From NCBI RefSeq assembly GCF_910592395.1, contig NC_088314.1, positions 7,626,001 through 7,690,000 of the forward strand: DNA of 64,000 nt, read 5' to 3'. The notes beneath the pieces were generated by a model. That model was given only the letters and a program-made list of their open reading frames with translations. It had not been told where the DNA came from and made no database searches. The DNA is from Lineus longissimus (Eukaryota > Nemertea > Pilidiophora > Heteronemertea > Lineidae). Both the position numbers and the translations under genes were made by a program. How positions within the stretch are numbered: position 1 is the first letter of the stretch; each line of letters opens with the position of its first letter. Shown here piece after piece: positions 61,601 to 64,000 of this stretch.

Positions 61601-63614
61601 CATTCCAAGAAGACAATCTACGACCTCCTAGTTGAATCAGACTACCCTGCGATTATAGATTGAAAGCAGCATCAATTTTCAACAGTTATAGTCAGAAGAA
61701 ATCGACATGAGCGATGACCTCTCGCAAAAATGTATTGTCATAATTATACTGTATTTGATCAGGTTTTTTTTAAGCAATTGGTACATTTGTTCACCCTCTT
61801 GTTTGGAAAGAGTCGGCCATGAATCAGACTACTCACCGGGTGGCCACCTGGTGGCTATAGAGTCGCTTTTGTTCATCCTGGAACACCCTGGCAAGACCGA
61901 AGTCTGCGAGTTTCAGGTGCCCGGTGCGGCTGATCAACAGATTGGCAGGTTTTAAGTCCTGGAAAAGAAAAAGGCTGTTGAGAATGCATCCTACGCCTTA
62001 AGGAAGACATGTACGTCTACCATGCCTGATAAAAGATTTAGCCAAAAGATTGGTTGGCACTTTTTTCTCTAATCCCCAACTGTAAACCACCAAATGTTTG
62101 CAGAATTTACAAATAACCTCGACTTTGGCGACATTGAGTAACTGAATCTGACCTACCTTTAGTCTCGCTTTAAAGAAGATGGCAACAGACTGACAGTGAT
62201 TAAAGATACAGTGCTTGGTGAGCTGTTTCTAAAAGTTGGTTTACCTTTAGACTACATTGACGTAATTGATGTTAAAGAATTTGATTTTTAGCGTACAAAA
62301 GATAAATAATGCTCTTACCCTGTGCATGATGCTATTGTCGTGCATGAATGCCACGCCTTTTAGCAGCATTAGCATGTAGCTCTTTATCTGAGCCTCGGTT
62401 AGCGGCATCTCAGCATTATGGATGACCTCTGATAGATCGGACAACATGTATTCAAAGACGAGCACAAAACCTGTGCCGTGGGGGAACACTTCACGCAACT
62501 TGACAACCTGGAAGACAAATTACAAGAAACATTAGCAGCAAGCTGGTAAACTCTGGGAGGTTATCAGTTGCACACAGATGGCACTGACTCTAGTTGTAAG
62601 AAAATATTTAATAATTGATGAAACGGCCAGAAGCCATCGGGCTTGCCAGTTGAACAATTGGATAAGACATGAGTCAGTATGATTACCAAAGTCCAACAGC
62701 CAATTTATGACATTTGACATACGTCAAGTGCTGCACTCTTACCAACGAATATCAGCTATTGTGAGGAGAGATGGTACAACAAAGAGGAACTCGAGGAAGA
62801 TGATGACACTTTCTGCTGTTCTTGCATTACTTACATATGGATTGTCCTCAATTTCTTGCAAGGCTTTTATCTCCCTGAAAAAAAATAAGACACAGCTTGA
62901 GCCAAGGCTTTTCTTCCTCGCCCAGTTCAGGATTCTGGGGAAAATCACTTTTTGGTAGTACCTTATACAGTGATTTCACTGTTCTCACATTGGAGAAGGT
63001 TTCCCATTACTAAAAAGAACATGGTCAGCATGTCGAATACTACATACAGTACATGTACACAATCAAATGACACGACACAACACAACAAATGACACAACTT
63101 TCCCATGCAACTAGTTGAAACTCTGACGAGCCATCTCTGAGGTAAATCAGACTGAACTTAGTGTTCTTCTGTAGCCACAGTCATCAGGTAGTGCGTGTAT
63201 TATTTTCTGTGAAACAACTGTGCAATTAAAAAATCCCAATCAGTATGCCTATTCCCACTCTGCTACCTGTTTTACATGCAATCGTACCTGAGTGCAGTGT
63301 TTGGAATACCTTCTTCTAACTTCCTTTGATCTAGTGGAACCTTCTTTAGGGCCACAACACCACCACTCTGAAAAAAATAACTGAACTTAAAACTACACTT
63401 CTCCTTAAAAAAATTATGTATAATCCCTGATGAACAGTACATTTTAACTACACAGATGAATTTACGGCAATAACTTCATACAACCTTGCAGCAACATAAT
63501 GTTAAGACTATGACGCATGAGTATGACGATTTTACTCACTTCGATGTGTTTAGCTTTGAAAACAATACCATGTGCTCCCTCGCCTATCCTACCAAGGATA
63601 GTGTACTGCTCCAT
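43656..63614 (-). CDS. CDK20: Cyclin-dependent kinase 20 (cell cycle-related kinase), 10 coding exons
   Basis: Exons (minus, 5' to 3'): 63614-63540, 63367-63288, 62874-62835, 62507-62319, 61958-61837, 61520-61458, 46028-45977, 45723-45652, 45085-44930, 43841-43656. All junctions are GT-AG and the spliced frame is 344 aa (human 346). The start sits in a strong Kozak context, GCCACCATGG. The first residues [20 protein letters not shown] almost repeat human CDK20. Seen: glycine loop (8-16), Lys33, C-helix [21 protein letters not shown] (127-134), DFG (147-149), activation segment [16 protein letters not shown], and a C-terminus with [13 protein letters not shown]. The activation-loop position that is Thr in human (YTHQ) is Ser163. 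CDK20 is known to act in the cell cycle and in ciliary/Hedgehog signalling. Intron 6 spans about 15.4 kb and holds a nested antisense gene. Confidence in orthology is high. Confidence 0.95.
44060..44570. repeat. Degenerate short tandem repeat in CDK20 intron 9
   Basis: Variants of TTAGACTGGACCATGGCAAA recur loosely every ~20 bp (for example around 44100, 44150, 44455, 44505). They are too diverged to delimit units exactly. The array is within the intron between the last two CDK20 coding exons. Confidence 0.5.
45438..45524. repeat. Two-copy ~43-bp tandem duplication
   Basis: GGGCTGTCATATTRGTCTGT plus AATCTYAGATGACCAAGATG occurs twice in direct succession with two or three differences. It lies in CDK20 intron 8. 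Confidence 0.8.
47927..48060. mobile_element. Transposon end fragment, pogo/Tigger-like (tentative)
   Basis: TA followed by CAGTAGAACTTCGTGCTATC, then GACACCCTAGGGACTGACAG and GTGTCCTTAATGGAGAGGTG. The same GTGTCCTTAATAGAGA-type motif recurs near 15957, 16390, 54480 and, less clearly, 51980. Only one end is seen. Confidence 0.35.
49774..49862. repeat. (GACC)n tandem repeat within the left TIR
   Basis: About 15 tetramers of GACC/GACT run from 49780, interrupted near 49833-49850 by a partial repeat of the TIR motif (CCGAAAAACGCTGACC). The opposite end has the inverse (GGTC)n array at about 50312-50332, so the tetramer forms part of the TIR. Confidence 0.85.
50150..50235 (-). pseudogene. Exon-like start frame carried inside the TIR element
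   Basis: An ATG in a reasonable context (GCGCAATGG) opens 28 codons, [20 protein letters not shown] then acidic residues, ending exactly at a strong donor CG|GTAAGG. Without splicing it stops at once with TAA. The composition (Ser/Asp/Glu-rich) is protein-like. No second exon was seen before the other TIR. It may be the first exon of the parent transposase left by internal deletion, or a captured host exon. Family unknown. Confidence 0.4.
50826..51015. repeat. Three diverged direct repeats, ~85-bp unit
   Basis: TGCAGTTTCCTCACAATAAC or a close variant recurs at about 50826, 50909 and 50989. Copies 1 and 2 also share GAAGTACMRAGCCTTCTA. It lies in CDK20 intron 6. Confidence 0.6.
51293..51365 (-). 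tRNA. tRNA-like sequence (Met-CAU type), pseudogene or SINE head
   Basis: On the minus strand a 73-nt segment has a pairing acceptor stem (CAGTGA with TCACTG), an A-box-like AGTGGTTAGAGGA, an anticodon-loop CTCATAA reading CAU, and a B box GGTTCGACTC. The acceptor begins with C and the T stem has a mismatch, so a working elongator tRNA-Met is doubtful. A tRNA-derived SINE head or pseudogene is more likely. Confidence 0.45.
56351..58000 (+). CDS. GT61-family glycosyltransferase, type II membrane protein, intronless, 549 aa
   Basis: The frame has a short basic N-terminus, one membrane segment (~residues 19-41) and a long lumenal domain, the layout of a Golgi or ER glycosyltransferase. The catalytic part matches family GT61 (relatives EOGT, POMGNT2 and plant xylosyltransferases): [16 protein letters not shown] (~283-298) resembles the YxNxYHxxxDFxN region, and [18 protein letters not shown] (~460-477) with LIEFYP is the family hallmark. 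Four possible N-glycosylation sites (Asn120, 265, 304, 436) are visible. The C-terminus HKKL is not a clean KDEL or KKxx signal. Donor and acceptor sugars cannot be assigned; it is distinct from EOGT, which is a soluble ER protein. The start ATG has a good context (AAAATGG). It lies antisense inside the 15.4-kb CDK20 intron 6, so it must have its own promoter. A distant AATAAA is at 59132. Confidence 0.85.
   Translation: MATLRRWFTHTLFYRGRSMCTIFGIIVCLWLFFVYVSMTLTNNPHIGQGGIAVDPNSRHFLHAEMKAWTESEELDDVVQDLNQHGRKVKFVIDSSERESIRILLKKKGLELRLPRDFFVNLTTGSMSSSYNVLFGVEKPPPEKKLMRVNLQQALPEKLFDTWKRSKMDRCQGNFQGHASEFVLLKDVIVDPSFSTGKKGGESITDVLQQKETQEYYKLRRGFFQLKCNKESVHRRDKNHPISYRFISKNHMNSWINSIQPVEELNKSTDTEEEFTLAIQRYEYANLYHTMTDFYNTFLMMRFFNRTPSNTKILIIDGHPKGSLDSIWSVLYDDIQRVGHIKQPTKFKELVWAMQSYNSPMVRHRSPGLPLVDDFSQFFLSRYNVMSRHTLHCDHLNVLFVWRRDYVSHPRNPKGSITRKIKNEVELIDTIQSKYPNFTVRGVQIDLFEMKKQLKLIASTDVLIGMHGAGLSHTLFLPKHAGLIEFYPTYWSVGNIHFRAMAKWRNLHYMNWVNRDRSNEGPKGYTRIPPNILISFFRVMVERICKHKKL
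58001..61457. other. CDK20 intron 6, portion after the nested gene
   Basis: Presumed 3' UTR of the glycosyltransferase followed by intron sequence. Two G homopolymers lie at about 59802-59818 and 60155-60168. The 140-codon minus frame at 59501-59923 spans one of them and looks like chance. Confidence 0.45.
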
Positions 63615-64000
63615 GGTGGCTTGACCTCAGGTGTTGTTTAATTCATCAGTTTTGGAGCATGCTGTTTTGAGCTGAACTCGAACTGAGAGTGAGAATTATC
63701 CATTCATGCCATTCCCCATGACTGAAATTGAAATTGTGTTGTAGGTTAAGATTGAAGAACGATTTTAAGCTGGTAACCAGCATCAAATTAACTTTCCAGC
63801 ATTGTACTTCACACTTCATGTAATGTAGGCCTAACTACTACGATCAAAGTGTGTTTATAGGTCCTTAAATACATATTTCTTCAAAACCAAATGGAACGTG
63901 AACAGCCAACATTTTGTTTCGATCAACCGGAGTCTAACTCTCGGAGCATTGAGGGTTGGTAGAGTAAGCCTAGAGTAGCGCCATGGTAATAGGCCCCTAC
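63615..64000. other. CDK20 5' flank
   Basis: Presumed 5' UTR and promoter of CDK20 on the minus strand. No TATA box or other named element is evident. Confidence 0.5.

Overview
The window is intron-rich animal genomic DNA, most likely from a marine invertebrate. The signs are canonical GT-AG introns of 0.2-15 kb, metazoan-only families (sarcospan, caveolin, CDK20, an SLC6 creatine/GABA/taurine-type transporter), an opine dehydrogenase typical of marine invertebrates, and many short inverted-repeat elements. I cannot settle the phylum; echinoderm, hemichordate or lophotrochozoan are all possible.

Layout. 1-9.7 kb: no gene recognised; two degenerate ~190-bp tandem repeats near the left end and a SINE-like 3' tail near 8.7 kb. 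9.7-11 kb: the last two coding exons of a sarcospan-like gene (+), with 5' exon(s) not found. 11-21.8 kb: no gene, but several mobile elements, among them a Harbinger-type remnant (18.9-19.5 kb) and a ~1-kb palindrome built of 21-bp repeats (20.4-21.4 kb). 21.9-34.8 kb: a complete 14-exon SLC6 transporter (-), 656 aa when spliced, closest to creatine transporters. 37.1-37.9 kb: a two-exon, very cysteine-rich caveolin (+). 38.9-40.1 kb: an intronless opine dehydrogenase (-), convergent with caveolin. 41.0-41.7 kb: a ~60-bp minisatellite. 43.7-63.6 kb: a complete 10-exon CDK20 gene (-), 344 aa. Its 15.4-kb sixth intron holds an intronless GT61-family glycosyltransferase (+, 56.4-58.0 kb) and a TIR element with a 9-bp target duplication that carries an exon-like reading frame (49.8-50.4 kb).

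The genes are not an operon and show no shared pathway. Sarcospan and caveolin both act at the animal plasma membrane, and the transporter and opine dehydrogenase both relate to invertebrate energy buffering (creatine-type uptake, anaerobic glycolysis), but closeness here is no evidence of joint regulation. Exon models were built by hand from frame, splice consensus and family knowledge; both multi-exon models keep one open frame and have lengths near their vertebrate relatives.
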